Origin: Oleispira antarctica RB-8
Lineage (GTDB): Bacteria > Pseudomonadota > Gammaproteobacteria > Pseudomonadales > Oceanobacteraceae
Assembly: GCA_000967895.1 (NCBI GenBank)
Contig: FO203512.1
Coordinates: 2,937,350 to 3,001,349 of the forward strand
Direction of reading: 5' to 3'
DNA: 64,000 bases
The notes under the pieces were generated by a model. That model ran no database searches. It saw only the letters and a program-made list of their open reading frames with translations, and had not been told where the DNA came from. Each line of letters begins with the position of its first letter. The stretch's first letter is position 1. Shown in pieces: positions 63,684-64,000 of the stretch. The translations under genes and the position numbers were made by a program.

Positions 63684-64000
63684 CTAGTTTTCTTGAAGCT
63701 GCGGTTCTTTAAGCTGCTCTTCTTTCTGCTGATTATGTTTCAGCTTATCTTCTATGCGCTTAATTTCTTGAATATTATATTCTTGCTGCTTCTCTTTTGG
63801 GATGCCTGCTTGTATGGCACGGTTTAAGGTCATCACATTAAGAAATTTAACGCCGCCCATTTCAATGCTGCCAATAATTTTATTGGTTTTGTTACTTAAA
63901 AACGCGTGCGCAATCAATAACGGAATAGCGGCAATCAAACCGAATGCCGTGGTGTTCATCGCCACCGAAATAGACAGTGATAATAACTTTGCCTTTTCAG
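63684..64000 (-). CDS. MotA/TolQ/ExbB proton-channel protein, 5' partial
   Basis: The frame stays open to the right window edge; the visible C-terminal part (about 105 residues) reads LSISVAMNTTAFGLIAAIPL, the conserved last membrane helix of MotA/TolQ/ExbB proteins, then a charged, coiled tail (IEDKLKHNQQKEEQ). It is the first visible gene of the energy-transduction operon. Confidence 0.85.
   Translation of the reverse strand, partial: EKAKLLSLSISVAMNTTAFGLIAAIPLLIAHAFLSNKTNKIIGSIEMGGVKFLNVMTLNRAIQAGIPKEKQQEYNIQEIKRIEDKLKHNQQKEEQLKEPQLQEN

Overview
The window reads as a chromosomal segment of a marine-type gammaproteobacterium. This is inferred from the gene content: a type VI secretion cluster with ClpV, PAAR and Tle genes, endonuclease I, a PbpC/YfhM pair, an ExbB-ExbD-ExbD-TonB set and a YceK-like lipoprotein, all in moderately AT-rich DNA. 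The genus cannot be fixed from sequence alone.

Layout. 1-12.3 kb is the end of a type VI secretion (T6SS) locus: PppA-type phosphatase (cut by the left edge), ClpV, a DUF6484 protein, a DUF2169 adaptor, a ketosynthase-like protein, a DUF4150 PAAR-like spike, a Tle1/DUF2235 lipase effector, then four tandem paralogous lipoproteins that are probably its immunity proteins. The spacers between them keep degenerate copies of an effector 3' end. 12.3-16.5 kb holds envelope and housekeeping genes (YceK-like, EndA, NlpC/P60, DUF1704 metallopeptidase, two tiny lipoproteins, one unannotated small membrane ORF). 16.6-26.6 kb is a decayed accessory zone: a fic gene split by a complete IS256-family element, hipBA, a frameshifted DUF222-HNH gene, a RelE/HigB-type toxin with its antitoxin, a UvrD scrap and an N-terminally truncated SF2 helicase.

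26.8-45.2 kb is a defence island. It holds a full DNA phosphorothioation set (associated methyltransferase, DndA, DndB, DndC, DndD, DndE). Facing it tail to tail is a minus-strand cassette: PLD-like/DEAD helicase, 66-aa protein, second DndD-like zinc-hook ATPase, 128-aa protein, a 943-aa protein combining HARE-HTH, RpoA-CTD-like and sigma-region-4-like modules, a ParB-like protein, and a protein ending in a K+-channel pore. The canonical DndF/G/H restriction genes are not in the window. This cassette is my main candidate for an undescribed phosphorothioate-linked defence system. A plausible division of labour is that DndABCDE mark self DNA, the helicase/ATPase part senses or processes unmarked DNA, and the ParB-channel pair acts at the membrane. 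All of that is inference.

45.3-48.9 kb is a toxin-antitoxin graveyard: an intact HEPN-MNT pair and an AbiEi-like regulator with a strong operator cluster, beside internally deleted yhcG, vapC, abiEii and MOSC remnants. 48.9-64 kb is conserved chromosome: a small lipoprotein, PbpC, a giant alpha-2-macroglobulin-like lipoprotein, a MOSC protein, DUF3817, a lipoprotein with about 50 Asp-Pro-Thr repeats and a haem-binding motif, and a TonB-type energy-transduction operon running off the right edge.
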